DNA from: Amycolatopsis sp. NBC_01480
GTDB lineage: Bacteria > Actinomycetota > Actinomycetes > Mycobacteriales > Pseudonocardiaceae
NCBI RefSeq assembly: GCF_036227205.1
Contig: NZ_CP109442.1
Coordinates: 5,084,001 to 5,148,000 of the forward strand
DNA length: 64,000 bases
Direction of reading: 5' to 3'
This document shows, piece after piece, positions 51,791-59,934 of the stretch. Numbering within the stretch: position 1 is the stretch's first letter; every line of letters starts with the position of its first letter. The notes beneath the pieces are model-generated. The model did not search any database and was not told the origin of the DNA. It worked only from the letters and a program-made list of their open reading frames with translations. A program made the position numbers and the translations under genes.

Positions 51791-52420
51791 TCACCCCCGG
51801 CGCCGGGCCACCAGCACAGCGTCGCGAATGGACACTTCGCTCCCGTCCGGAAGAGTCCCCATCCGCGACCGAGCGTCGGTGACCACGCGGTCCCACCCGT
51901 CGTCGAGAGTCGCGGCGACGGCTTCGGCCGTGAAGAACAGGTCGGGTACCTGCGGACGGGGCACTCCCGCCTCCAGGTCCGACGGATGGTGCCCGACGAT
52001 GAGCAGCGTCCCGCCCGGCGCGACCGCCGCCGCCAGCCGCGCGAACAGGGCCGTGCGCTCGGGCGTCGGCAGGTGCATGAACTGGGCCGACACCAAGTCG
52101 AACTGCTCGTCCGGCGTCCACGACGTCAGATCGGCCTGCTGCCACGAGATCCGCTCGTCCAGGCCCTGCGCCGCGGCCTCCTTCGCGCCGCGCGCCAGCG
52201 CCGTGGCCGAAAAGTCGACGGCCGTCACTTGCCAGCCGGAGGCGGCGAGCCACAGGGCGTCGCCGCCTTCGCCGCAGCCCGCGTCCAGCGCGCGGCCCGG
52301 ACGCAGGTCCGCCGCCTCGGTGACCAGCTGCGGGTTGGGCCGTCCGGTCCACAGCGACGTCTGCGAACCGTAAAGCTCTTCCCAGAATCCCCGGTCGAAC
52401 ACCGGCATCTGCTCCGTCAT
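51791..52420 (-). CDS. Class I SAM-dependent methyltransferase
   Basis: A 209-residue methyltransferase of the tellurite-resistance/thiopurine-like type: FWEELYGSQTSLWTGRPN near the start, SAM motif ALDAGCGEGGDALWLAASGW and AVDFSATAL, then LVSAQFMHLP. It ends one base from the upstream oxidoreductase stop on the same strand, suggesting a shared transcript (starts at 52420; ATG 52408 also possible). Substrate unknown; redox-linked detoxification is a guess from the neighbour. Confidence 0.88.
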   Translation of the reverse strand: MTEQMPVFDRGFWEELYGSQTSLWTGRPNPQLVTEAADLRPGRALDAGCGEGGDALWLAASGWQVTAVDFSATALARGAKEAAAQGLDERISWQQADLTSWTPDEQFDLVSAQFMHLPTPERTALFARLAAAVAPGGTLLIVGHHPSDLEAGVPRPQVPDLFFTAEAVAATLDDGWDRVVTDARSRMGTLPDGSEVSIRDAVLVARRRG

Positions 52421-52421
52421 C

Positions 52422-53438
52422 TCAAATCCCGTGCCTACGCGCGCCGGCCACCAGCTCGCTCACCCGCTGTTCGGTTTCGGGCGTGAACGGTCCGTTCGCG
52501 TCCAGGGCCAGCCGCACGTCCTCGTCGATGAGGTCGAAGTTCAGCGCGGCAGCGGCATTCAGCCCGGCGCCCGCGGAGATGATCACCTGCGACCGCAGAT
52601 CCGTCACGTTCCCGGCCAGCCACACCCCGGGGACGGCCGTCGCGCCATTCGCGTCCGACGGCACCGCCGAGCCGACGACGTACCCGCCCATCTCCTGCTC
52701 CACCGCCGCCAGACCGAGCGACGCCAGCACGCCCACTCGCGCGGTGAACCGCGGCGCGACGACCATTGCCTCCCGCGCGACGAATTCGCCCGACCGCAGC
52801 CGGACGCCGGTCAGCGCGTCGTCGGCCACTTCCAGCGCGGCGACTTCGCCTTCCACGACGCGGATCCCACGCGCGGCCAGCTGCTTGCGCTGGTCGGCGT
52901 CGAGCGGCGGCGCGGTGTGGAGGAACAGCGTGACGTCCGCCGTCCACTGTCGCCACAACAACGCCTGGTGCGCGGACATCGGGTTCGTCGCGAGGATGCC
53001 GACGGCCTGGTCGCGCACCTCCCAGCCGTGGCAGTAGGGGCAGTGCAGCACGTCGCGGCCCCAGCGCTCGGCCACGCCGGGAACGTCCGGCAACTCGTCG
53101 ACCAGGCCCGTCGCCACCAGGAGGCGACGCGCGCGCACCGACCGGCCGTCGGCCAGCTCCAGGGTGAAGTCGCCGTTTTCGCGTCGACGCGCGGTCGTGA
53201 CGGTCCCGTTCACGACCTGGCCGCCGTAGCCCTCGACCTCCACGCGTCCGGCGGCGAGCAGCTCGGCGGGCGTGCTGCCCTCGCGGCCCAGGTAGTTGTG
53301 CACGTGCCCAGCCGGCGCGTTCCGCGGCTCGCCGGCGTCGACGACCAGCACCGAACGGCGCGCCCGCGACAGCGCCACCGCCCCGCTCAGGCCGGCCGCC
53401 CCGCCGCCGACGACCACCACGTCGTATCTCTCGTCCAC
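52422..53438 (-). CDS. FAD-dependent pyridine nucleotide-disulphide oxidoreductase (thioredoxin-reductase-like)
   Basis: A 338-residue flavoprotein: FAD motif VVVGGGAAGLSGAVALSRA at the start, redox motif C-P-Y-C in VLHCPYCHGWEVRD, and a C-terminal GVWLAGNVTDLRSQVIISAG. It is shorter in the NAD domain than TrxB and belongs to the TrxR-like family often paired with methyltransferases and XRE regulators. GTG 53438 follows GGGAGGAA. It is divergent from the XRE-cupin gene. Confidence 0.9.
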   Translation of the reverse strand: MDERYDVVVVGGGAAGLSGAVALSRARRSVLVVDAGEPRNAPAGHVHNYLGREGSTPAELLAAGRVEVEGYGGQVVNGTVTTARRRENGDFTLELADGRSVRARRLLVATGLVDELPDVPGVAERWGRDVLHCPYCHGWEVRDQAVGILATNPMSAHQALLWRQWTADVTLFLHTAPPLDADQRKQLAARGIRVVEGEVAALEVADDALTGVRLRSGEFVAREAMVVAPRFTARVGVLASLGLAAVEQEMGGYVVGSAVPSDANGATAVPGVWLAGNVTDLRSQVIISAGAGLNAAAALNFDLIDEDVRLALDANGPFTPETEQRVSELVAGARRHGI

Positions 53439-53493
53439 TGGGTTCCTCCCGTTGTTCGCCTGTCCCTTCGGACTATCCGCACCAGCGGAGGAC

Positions 53494-53499
53494 TTGACA
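53494..53499 (+). promoter_or_regulatory. -35 element of the XRE-cupin gene
   Basis: TTGACA, 31 bases before the ATG at 53530. If the -10 lies 17 bases on (AGCAAA region at 53517) the transcript would start at or near the ATG, suggesting a leaderless mRNA. An inverted repeat TTTGC-N7-GCAAA (53506-53522) overlaps this region and may be the regulator's operator. Confidence 0.45.
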
Positions 53500-53529
53500 A
53501 ATATGTTTGCCGAACCAGCAAATGGAGGG

Positions 53530-54126
53530 ATGACCGACGAACAGCCCGACTTCGGCGAGGTACTCCAGACGATCGGCCCGCGCCTGCGCGGCCTGCGGAA
53601 ACAGCGGAACGCGACGTTGACGCAGCTCTCGGCGACCACCGGGATCTCGGTCAGCACCCTCTCGCGGCTGGAGTCGGGCCAGCGGAAGCCGACCCTGGAG
53701 CTGCTGCTGCCACTGGCCCGCGCCCACCAGGTGCCGCTGGACGAACTCGTCGACGCGCCGCCGACCGGCGATCCGCGGCTGCACCCCCGCCCGGTCGTGC
53801 GCAATGGCATCACGATCATGCCGCTCACCCGCCGCCCCGGCGGCCTGCGCGCGTACAAGCAGATCTTCCCGCCGAACTGGCCGGACCAGGAGCCGGACCT
53901 GCGTGTGCACGACGGGTACGAATGGGCCTACGTCCTGTCCGGACGGTTACGCCTCATCCTCGGCGAGCACGACTTCATCCTCCGGCCGGGCGAAGTGGTG
54001 GAGTTCGACACACACGTTCCGCACTGGTTCGGCAATCCCGGGCCGGAGCCGTGCGAGGTGCTCGCGCTGTTCGGGCCGCAGGGCGAACGGTTCCACGTGC
54101 GCGCCCGTCCGGCGTCAGGATCCTGA
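53530..54126 (+). CDS. XRE-family regulator with C-terminal cupin domain
   Basis: A 198-residue regulator: helix-turn-helix at about residues 15-70 (RGLRKQRNATLTQLSATTGI, VSTLSRLESGQRKPTLELLL) and a cupin sensor at about 105-190 (YKQIFPPNW, HDGYEWAYVLSGRLRLILGE, VVEFDTHVPHWFGN). ATG 53530 is preferred; ATG 53503 with GGAGG upstream would add 9 residues. It is divergent from the oxidoreductase/methyltransferase pair, its likely target. Confidence 0.9.
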   Translation: MTDEQPDFGEVLQTIGPRLRGLRKQRNATLTQLSATTGISVSTLSRLESGQRKPTLELLLPLARAHQVPLDELVDAPPTGDPRLHPRPVVRNGITIMPLTRRPGGLRAYKQIFPPNWPDQEPDLRVHDGYEWAYVLSGRLRLILGEHDFILRPGEVVEFDTHVPHWFGNPGPEPCEVLALFGPQGERFHVRARPASGS

Positions 54127-54136
54127 CACAGCTCGG

Positions 54137-54183
54137 TGACGGGTTCCTGTCTTCACGGCAGTCCGGAAGACAGGAACCTGTCA
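54137..54183. terminator. Convergent hairpin terminator
   Basis: 18-base stem with one mismatch (TGACGGGTTCCTGTCTTC with GAAGACAGGAACCTGTCA), between the regulator stop and the hydrolase stop on the opposite strand. Confidence 0.75.
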
Positions 54184-54188
54184 ACGGG

Positions 54189-55100
54189 TCACCGGGCTGT
54201 CAGGTGTTCCACGAACCAGTCGCGCGCCGCGGACGATGCTGCGACGAACCCATCACCCGTGTACGCGGCGAAATGGCCGCCCGGCAGGAACACGATCTTC
54301 TTCGGCTCGGCCGCCGTTTCGTAGGCCGAGGCGGCCAGGTTGCCACCGGTGAGGCCGTCCTCTCGGCCGACGATCATCAGCAGCGGGGTCGGCGTGATGT
54401 CCGGCAGGTAGCGGGCCGGCTCGTAGCCGCGGAAGAGGTCCATGCTGCGCAGGGTGACCTCGTTGGGCCAGCTCGGGTCCAGCTCCGCGCGGGTCCGGGT
54501 GAACCACTCCCGCGAGTCCGGGGTCGGCAGGCCGACCAGCTCGCCGGGGTCGTCGCCGATGACCGGGATCGTCGCGGGCGGCTCGCCGGCCGCGCGGGCG
54601 CGCCGATCGGCGGTGAAGACCTCCGGCCCGACCACGAGGTTGTTCACCCGGGCGAGGTTCGCGTACGTCGTGTGGCCGCTGATGAACGGCGCCTGCCCGC
54701 TCACCGCCTTCACCCGGCGGTCGATCGCCGCCACCACGAACGCGTGCGCCGCCGAGAAACTGGTGCCCCACACGCCGATGCGGTCCGGGTCGACCTCCGG
54801 GCGGTTCTGCGCGTGGGTGATCGCGTGCTGGTAGTCGCGGATCTGCTCCCACGGGTCGATCTCGTGCCGCGGCTTCCCGGGCGCGGTGCCGGACTCGCCC
54901 CAGCCGCGGTTGTCGAAGACCAGCACCGCGAGGCCCGCCGCCGCGAAGACCTCGGCGAACCGGTCGAGGTACATCAGCTTCGTCGACGACCAGCCGTGCG
55001 CCATCACCACGCACGGCGCCGGACCGCTCGCCCCCTCCGCCTCGTAGAACCAGCCGCGAAGCACGGCGCCCTCGGCGTCGAACTCGATGTCGTGCCGCAT
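54189..55100 (-). CDS. Alpha/beta hydrolase (dienelactone/peptidase S15-like)
   Basis: A 303-residue hydrolase: PCVVMAHGWSSTKLMYLDRF oxyanion region, VFDNRGWGESG, nucleophile Ser in IGVWGTSFSAAHAFV, a late acidic GREDG and GGHFAAYTG with the catalytic His. ATG 55100 is chosen (GAAAGC upstream); a TTG-type extension is not conserved-looking. Cytosolic. Divergent from an SDR gene across the 99-base nested palindrome. Confidence 0.88.
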   Translation of the reverse strand: MRHDIEFDAEGAVLRGWFYEAEGASGPAPCVVMAHGWSSTKLMYLDRFAEVFAAAGLAVLVFDNRGWGESGTAPGKPRHEIDPWEQIRDYQHAITHAQNRPEVDPDRIGVWGTSFSAAHAFVVAAIDRRVKAVSGQAPFISGHTTYANLARVNNLVVGPEVFTADRRARAAGEPPATIPVIGDDPGELVGLPTPDSREWFTRTRAELDPSWPNEVTLRSMDLFRGYEPARYLPDITPTPLLMIVGREDGLTGGNLAASAYETAAEPKKIVFLPGGHFAAYTGDGFVAASSAARDWFVEHLTAR

Positions 55101-55156
55101 CAGCTTTCCCTTCGCCGGAATTCGTTGTGCCCCCAACGGTTCCAGCGCCTCGCAAC

Positions 55157-55255
55157 GGCGTCCAAGACCTGATCGGCGGTCTGTGATACCCGCTGGACAT
55201 CAGACCCGGTGATGTCCGTGGGGTATCACAGAGGTGGAAACAGGTCTTGGACGCC
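55157..55255. promoter_or_regulatory. 99-base nested palindrome in a divergent promoter
   Basis: Three inverted pairs share one centre (55206): GGCGTCCAAGACCTG with CAGGTCTTGGACGCC (15 bases, 55157-55171 and 55241-55255), CTGTGATACCC with GGGTATCACAG (11 bases, 55181-55191 and 55221-55231), and GGACATC with GATGTCC (7 bases, 55195-55201 and 55211-55217). All are perfect. TTGGAC in the right arm could be the -35 for the SDR gene (CAGGAT 19 bases on), with a mirror copy for the hydrolase. Most likely a multi-site operator for a divergent pair. Confidence 0.7.
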
Positions 55256-55310
55256 GCCCGGTCGCCCGTCGCAGGATGGAAGAGAACCACTACGGCGAAG
55301 GGGATTTCTC

Positions 55311-56045
55311 ATGACAACGGCAACTGGACAGCTCGACGGCCGGCACGTGGTCGTCCTGGGTGGCACGTCGGGGATCGGCTTCGCGACGGCGGTTGCGGCG
55401 GCCGCCGAGGGCGCGAACGTGACTGTCGCGTCGAGCCGGCAGTCCAGTGTGGACAGGGCGCTCGCGCAGCTGCCTGCCACGGCGACGGGCCGTGCGCTCG
55501 ACCTCGCCGACGCCGCGAAGGTCCGCGCCTTCTTCGACGAGCTGGGCGAGTTCGACCACCTCGTGTTCACCGCGGGCGAGCCGCTTGAGCTGATGCCGCT
55601 GGACACGCTCGACGTCGAGGCCGCCCGCAGGTTCTTCGGGCTGCGCTGCTTCGGCGCGCTCACCGCCGTGCAGGCCGCGGTCCCGCACCTGCGCGAGGGC
55701 GGCTCGATCACTCTGACCAGCGGGACGGCGGCCGCGCGCGGCGGCACCGGCTGGGGCATCGCGGCGAGCATCTGCGCGGCCATCGAGGGGCTGACCCGCT
55801 CGCTCGCCGTCGAACTCGCGCCGCTGCGGGTCAACGCCGTCGCCCCCGGCGTCGTGCGCTCGCCGCTCTGGCAGGGCATGACCGAAGCCGACCGCGAGCA
55901 GATGTTCAAGGAGACGGGCGCCGGCCTGCCTGCCGGCCGCGTCGGCGAGCCCGAGGACGTCGCACGGGCGTACGTCTACTGCATGACCCAGCGCTGGGCG
56001 ACCGGCACCGTCCAGCTGATCGACGGCGGCACCGTCCTGGCCTGA
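55311..56045 (+). CDS. SDR-family protein lacking the usual catalytic Tyr/Lys
   Basis: A 244-residue short-chain dehydrogenase/reductase fold with cofactor motif VLGGTSGIGFATAV, then FTAGEP in place of the NNAG motif. After SLTSGTAA-type strand (ITLTSGTAAA) the expected YxxxK segment aligns to AASICAAIEG, so the catalytic Tyr is replaced by Ala and Lys by Cys. VNAVAPGVVRSPLW follows. It may be a binding or regulatory SDR, or use a different chemistry. ATG 55311. Confidence 0.88.
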   Translation: MTTATGQLDGRHVVVLGGTSGIGFATAVAAAAEGANVTVASSRQSSVDRALAQLPATATGRALDLADAAKVRAFFDELGEFDHLVFTAGEPLELMPLDTLDVEAARRFFGLRCFGALTAVQAAVPHLREGGSITLTSGTAAARGGTGWGIAASICAAIEGLTRSLAVELAPLRVNAVAPGVVRSPLWQGMTEADREQMFKETGAGLPAGRVGEPEDVARAYVYCMTQRWATGTVQLIDGGTVLA

Positions 56046-56053
56046 GCGGTCAA

Positions 56054-56082
56054 TTGACACCCGTGGAACGGAATCAATAACT
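56054..56082 (+). promoter_or_regulatory. Strong promoter-like sequence with a long leader
   Basis: TTGACA at 56054, a 17-base spacer, then ATAACT at 56077, the best sigma-70-like promoter in the window. Transcription would start near 56089, about 245 bases before the phospholipase-D-like gene. The leader (56090-56334) is AT-richer than its surroundings; I see only short open frames (12 and 38 codons) without ribosome sites. Confidence 0.55.
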
Positions 56083-56334
56083 CCGGTGAACGGCTGCCGT
56101 CCTTTCCGGGTTGGGTTTTCGATATGAGTGATTCCCCTTGTGGAGTCCGTTTTCGAGTGTGAACAAGTCAAGCTGTTCGTCGGTGTTTCACCTGATGTGG
56201 CGCGGTTATGGTCCGTTTTGGCGGCTGGCTGACCGCGATCGGAAACGCCCGAATTTTGCGGTTCAACCAATTAACGCCTTTTGTGCTCCTGGAGGTTCCG
56301 GGAGTGGGTGAATCCGTGAAAGAAGGTCGTTTTC

Positions 56335-57322
56335 ATGCGTCATGTGAGGTTGATCAGCATGCTGGCGGTGGTCGTCGCCGTGGTCGGGTCCTCGTCGACC
56401 GCGCTCGCCGCCGCTTCGTCCCCGTACACGGTCTTCGCCGAACCCGACGACAACTGGCAGTCGGTGTACAACGCCATCAATTCCGCGCACAGCACCCTCG
56501 ACATGACGATGTACGAGCTGGTCGACAACACCGCGCGACGACCTGGTCGCGGACGCGGGCCGCGGCGTCACGGTCCGCGTCATCCTCGACCAGAACCGCG
56601 AGGCCGGCAACAACCAGGCGGCCTACGACTACCTCAACGCGCACGGCGTGCACGCGGTCTGGGCTCCGGCGCAGTTCGAGGCCACGCACCAGAAAACCGT
56701 GACGGTGGACGGCCAGACCTCGCTCATCCTGTCCGGCAACCTGACCAGCCGGTACTACTCGACCGGCCGCGACTTCGGGGTGATCGACCAGGACAGCGCT
56801 GACGTCAGCGCGATCGAGAAGGTGTTCAACGCCGACTTCGCAGGCAGCTCCATCACCCCGCCGACCGGCGACGACCTGGTCTGGAGCCCGACCAACTCGC
56901 AGGCCTCGCTGCTCAAGCTGATCAACTCCGCGACCACCAGCCTGTCGGTGGAGAACGAGGAAATGGCGTTGCCGGCAGTGGTCGACGCGCTGGCCGGCGC
57001 GGCCAAGCGCGGGGTCGCGGTCAAGGTCACGATGACTTACAACAGCAGCTACAAAGCCAATTTCAACACCCTGGTCGCGGCCGGGGCCCAGGTCAGCACG
57101 TACGCGAACAGCGCGAATACGCTCTACATCCACGCCAAGGTCATCGTCGCCGACTACGGCAAGCCCTCGGCCGCGGTGTTCGTCGGCTCGGAGAACTTCT
57201 CCAGCGCGTCGCTGACCGGCAACCGGGAACTCGGGCTGATAGTCAATGACTCCGCAGTGCTGAGTTCGGTCGACAAGACGGTGGCCGGCGATTTCTCGGG
57301 CGGCACTCCCTGGACTGCGTAA
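56335..57322 (+). pseudogene. Secreted phospholipase-D-like protein, frameshifted
   Basis: Frame 1 encodes a signal peptide (1-26) and the start of the first PLD domain (NDDNWQSVYNAINSAHSTLD-like, MTMYELVDN). It shifts at about 56530-56540; the second frame resumes DDLVADAGRGVTVRVILDQN and continues to the stop at 57322. Both HKD motifs are in the second frame: HQKTVTVD and HAKVIVAD, followed by SGNLTS and GSENFSS. One base too many (or two missing) breaks a gene of about 328 residues. It could be a true pseudogene or a sequencing error. Confidence 0.8.
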
Positions 57323-57347
57323 GCCGTGCCGGGGTGGGAATTCCTGC

Positions 57348-58061
57348 CTACGCGCCGGCCTGCTTGACCGCGTCGGCCACCTGAGCGGGGGAGGTGTGCG
57401 AAGGGGCTCCGTGACCGGGAAGGACCCACGACGCCGACAGCCGGGCGAGCCGTTCCAGCGACGCGCGTGACTCGTCCGGGTCGTCGGTGAAGGGCGCGGG
57501 CTGCGGGCCGGTGCGCCCGGTCAGCACGTGCCGGGTCGTCAGGGCGTCTCCGACGAAAACGGCGTCCGCGAGCGGCACGTGCACGGCGACGCTTCCCGGC
57601 GAGTGTCCCGGCATCTGCACGATCACCGGGCGGCCCGGCAGGTCCAGGACGTCACCGTCGGCGACCTCGACCACCTCCTGCACATACTGGGGTCGCAGCC
57701 CGTTCTTCCGCAGCGAATACCAGAAAAAGCCGAGTGTGGGGCCGATTTTCATCGGGCCGATCGTGGTTTTGGGCTTCTCGCCGGTGCGCGCGCGGTCGGC
57801 GTCGGCGGCGTGCACGTAGACGGGCACTCCGTGCTCGCGCCGCAGCCGTTCGGCGAAGCCGAGGTGGTCGGCGTCCCCGTGGGTCAGCACGACGCCGCGG
57901 ATGTCGTCGGCCGATTTGCCCAGCGACCGCAGCTCGTCCTGCAGGTCGTGCCAGTGGCCTGGCAGGCCGGCGTCGATCAGCGTGATGCCCTCGTCGGTGT
58001 TGATCAGATAGCACGCCACGACGTCGTTGCCGAGGCGGTGCAGGTGCGGAGCGAGCTTCAT
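57348..58061 (-). CDS. MBL-fold metallohydrolase
   Basis: A 237-residue metallo-beta-lactamase-fold hydrolase: YLINTDEGITLIDAGLPGHW, metal motif THGDADHLG, then MPGHSPGSVAVHV, FVGDAL and a final LPGHG. All metal ligands are present. ATG 58061. It is divergent from the TetR gene at 58152, whose operator repeats lie between, so it is the likely regulated target. Substrate unknown. Confidence 0.9.
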   Translation of the reverse strand: MKLAPHLHRLGNDVVACYLINTDEGITLIDAGLPGHWHDLQDELRSLGKSADDIRGVVLTHGDADHLGFAERLRREHGVPVYVHAADADRARTGEKPKTTIGPMKIGPTLGFFWYSLRKNGLRPQYVQEVVEVADGDVLDLPGRPVIVQMPGHSPGSVAVHVPLADAVFVGDALTTRHVLTGRTGPQPAPFTDDPDESRASLERLARLSASWVLPGHGAPSHTSPAQVADAVKQAGA

Positions 58062-58098
58062 GGGGTTGCCCTTCGGAGGTGTCGTTCGGCTACGATAA

Positions 58099-58134
58099 CT
58101 ACGGTACATAGCCTTGATGGCTACGGTCAATAGC
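58099..58134. promoter_or_regulatory. Direct-repeat operator between MBL and TetR genes
   Basis: CTACGGTACATAGC (58099-58112) and CTACGGTCAATAGC (58121-58134), 22 bases apart and identical at 12 of 14 positions, with an inverted ATAGCC/GGCTA between. It overlaps the MBL promoter (TTGACC on the minus strand). A TetR autoregulator site is the simple reading. Confidence 0.55.
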
Positions 58135-58151
58135 TTTGGAAGGGGCGAACC

Positions 58152-58697
58152 GTGCCGACTCCTGAGAAGACGTCGTTGAGCGCGATCGTCGCGGCGGGCC
58201 GGGAACTCCTGGAGTCGGGCGGTCAGGACCGGCTGACGATGCAGAGCGTCGCCGGCCGCGTCGGGGTCCGCGCCCCGTCGTTGTACAAGCACGTCCGTGA
58301 CCGCGCGGCGCTGCTGGCGGCCGTGGCCGGGTCCGCCGTCGACGAACTCGTCGCCCGGCTTGAGAAAACCGACGGTTCATTGGAAGGGCTGGTGCGCGCC
58401 TACCGCGGCTTCGCCCAGGACAGCCCCGAGGGGTTTCGGCTGATGATGCTGTCCACGCTGGCGCCGGAGGAGGCCCTCGATCGCGCCGTGGCCCCGATTC
58501 TGCAGGTGTCCCGGGACCTCGTCGGAGAGGAAGGCGCGCTCGAAGCCGCGCGCCTGCTGACCGCGTGGGCCACCGGGTTCATCCAGATGGAACTCGTCGG
58601 CGCCTTCCGGCTCGGGGGAGACGTCGACAGTGCCTTCGAGTACGGCCTCGCCCGCCTTCGCCGCGCGCTCACGGCCGAGCCGTCCTCTGTGGACTGA
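58152..58697 (+). CDS. TetR family regulator (TetR_C-type, WHG domain)
   Basis: A 181-residue regulator with helix-turn-helix LTMQSVAGRVGVRAPSLYKH and a C-terminal domain containing AWATGFIQMELVGAFRLGG, typical of the WHG-type TetR_C_33 group. GTG 58152 follows GGAAGGGG. It is divergent from the MBL hydrolase and probably represses it and itself. Confidence 0.9.
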   Translation: MPTPEKTSLSAIVAAGRELLESGGQDRLTMQSVAGRVGVRAPSLYKHVRDRAALLAAVAGSAVDELVARLEKTDGSLEGLVRAYRGFAQDSPEGFRLMMLSTLAPEEALDRAVAPILQVSRDLVGEEGALEAARLLTAWATGFIQMELVGAFRLGGDVDSAFEYGLARLRRALTAEPSSVD

Positions 58698-58708
58698 CGT
58701 TCCGCGAG

Positions 58709-59551
58709 TCAGCCTTCCGTGGCGCGTGAATGGGGCGCCGGGGCGTGAAAACTGCCCAGCAGTGCGAGGGCGTCGGCGCTGGGCGTGCCGGGCTCGGCGT
58801 GGTAGATGACCAGCTGCTGGCCGGGCGCGCTGCGCACGTCGAATGCTTGGTAGGTAAGGGTTAGCGGGCCGACGTCGGGGTGCACGAGGTGCTTGGGCTC
58901 CCGGCTCTTGCCGCGTACCTGGTGGGTGTCCCACAGCGCACGGAACTGCTCGCTGCCTTCGCTGAGTTCCACGACCAGGTGCCGCAGACCCGGATCGTGC
59001 GGATCGAAGCCCGCGGCCACCCGCAAGTTGGCGACGGTGGCCTGCGCCGTCCAGTCCCAGCGGGCGTAGAACTGCCGGCCGGCGGGATCGAGGAAGGTCA
59101 TGCGGGCCAGGTTGTCCGCTGTCTCGAACGGTGAAAACAGCGCGTCGGCCAGCGCGTTGGTGGCCAGAACGTCCAGGGTGCGGCTGAGCACGAAGGCCGG
59201 GGTGTGCGGGTAGCCGTCCATGAGCTGGCGCAGTTCGGGGCTCACGGTTTGCGCCACCGGCGCGGGCGCGCGGTCCGGGGCGGTTCCGGCCAGCCGGTAC
59301 AGGTGCTCGCGCGCGTCCTCGTCGAGGTCCAGCGCGCGGCACAGGGCTTCGAGAACCTGCGCAGACGGGCGGGTCTCGCGGCCCTGTTCGAGGCGGGTGT
59401 AGTAGTCGGCGTTCACGCCGGCCAGCACGGCGACCTCCTCGCGACGCAGCCCGGCCACCTTGCGCCGTCCGGAATAGAGCAGGCCCGCGTCCTCCGGGGA
59501 CCGCTGCGCGCGGCGGGCCCGCAGGAACTCACCCAGCTCGTTGCCACTCAT
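58709..59551 (-). CDS. XRE-family regulator with MmyB-like ligand-binding domain
   Basis: A 280-residue regulator: helix-turn-helix at about residues 30-90 (LRREEVAVLAGVNADYYTRL, EQGRETRPSAQVLEALCRAL) and a C-terminal MmyB-like PAS domain (PAFVLSRTLDVLATNALADALF, ARMTFLDPAGRQFYARWD). Members sense small hydrophobic ligands. It is divergent from the Atu4866/SDR operon starting at 59674, which it probably controls. Confidence 0.92.
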   Translation of the reverse strand: MSGNELGEFLRARRAQRSPEDAGLLYSGRRKVAGLRREEVAVLAGVNADYYTRLEQGRETRPSAQVLEALCRALDLDEDAREHLYRLAGTAPDRAPAPVAQTVSPELRQLMDGYPHTPAFVLSRTLDVLATNALADALFSPFETADNLARMTFLDPAGRQFYARWDWTAQATVANLRVAAGFDPHDPGLRHLVVELSEGSEQFRALWDTHQVRGKSREPKHLVHPDVGPLTLTYQAFDVRSAPGQQLVIYHAEPGTPSADALALLGSFHAPAPHSRATEG

Positions 59552-59673
59552 GCACCCAGGCTAGATCGCCGCCCGCCGGGTTGGCTGGGTGTGGCGCACC
59601 CGGTCACCGCGCGTCCTGCCACGGCGCTCGGCCGCCGTCGAGGCTGGAAGCACAACCGGGACCGAGGTGAGTG

Positions 59674-59934
59674 ATGACAGACCGTGAAACGGCCGACGTG
59701 GTCGGCATGTGGGTGACCGCGGACGGCCACATCCGGCAAGAACTGCGCGCCGACGGACGCTACGACGAAGCGCGCGGCGACCGGCGTAGCGCCTACACCG
59801 GCCGATACACCGTGACCGGGAGCCATCTGGATTACGTCGACGACACCGGGTTCACCGCGACCGGGGACCTTCGCGACGGCGTTCTCTACCACGAGCACCT
59901 CGTCCTCTACCGCGAATGGCCGGTGCCGCGATGA
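59674..59934 (+). CDS. Atu4866-domain protein
   Basis: An 86-residue single-domain protein (DVVGMWVTADGHIRQELRAD, GRYTVTGSHLDYVDDTGFTA) matching the Atu4866 small beta-barrel family. Function unknown. GTG 59671 directly upstream in frame is an alternative start; GAGGTGA precedes both. The stop overlaps the next SDR gene (ATGA). Confidence 0.85.
   Translation: MTDRETADVVGMWVTADGHIRQELRADGRYDEARGDRRSAYTGRYTVTGSHLDYVDDTGFTATGDLRDGVLYHEHLVLYREWPVPR

Noticed and set aside
56195..56311. 38-codon ORF in the leader of the PLD-like gene
   Set aside because: No ribosome site and no recognisable features; could be chance.
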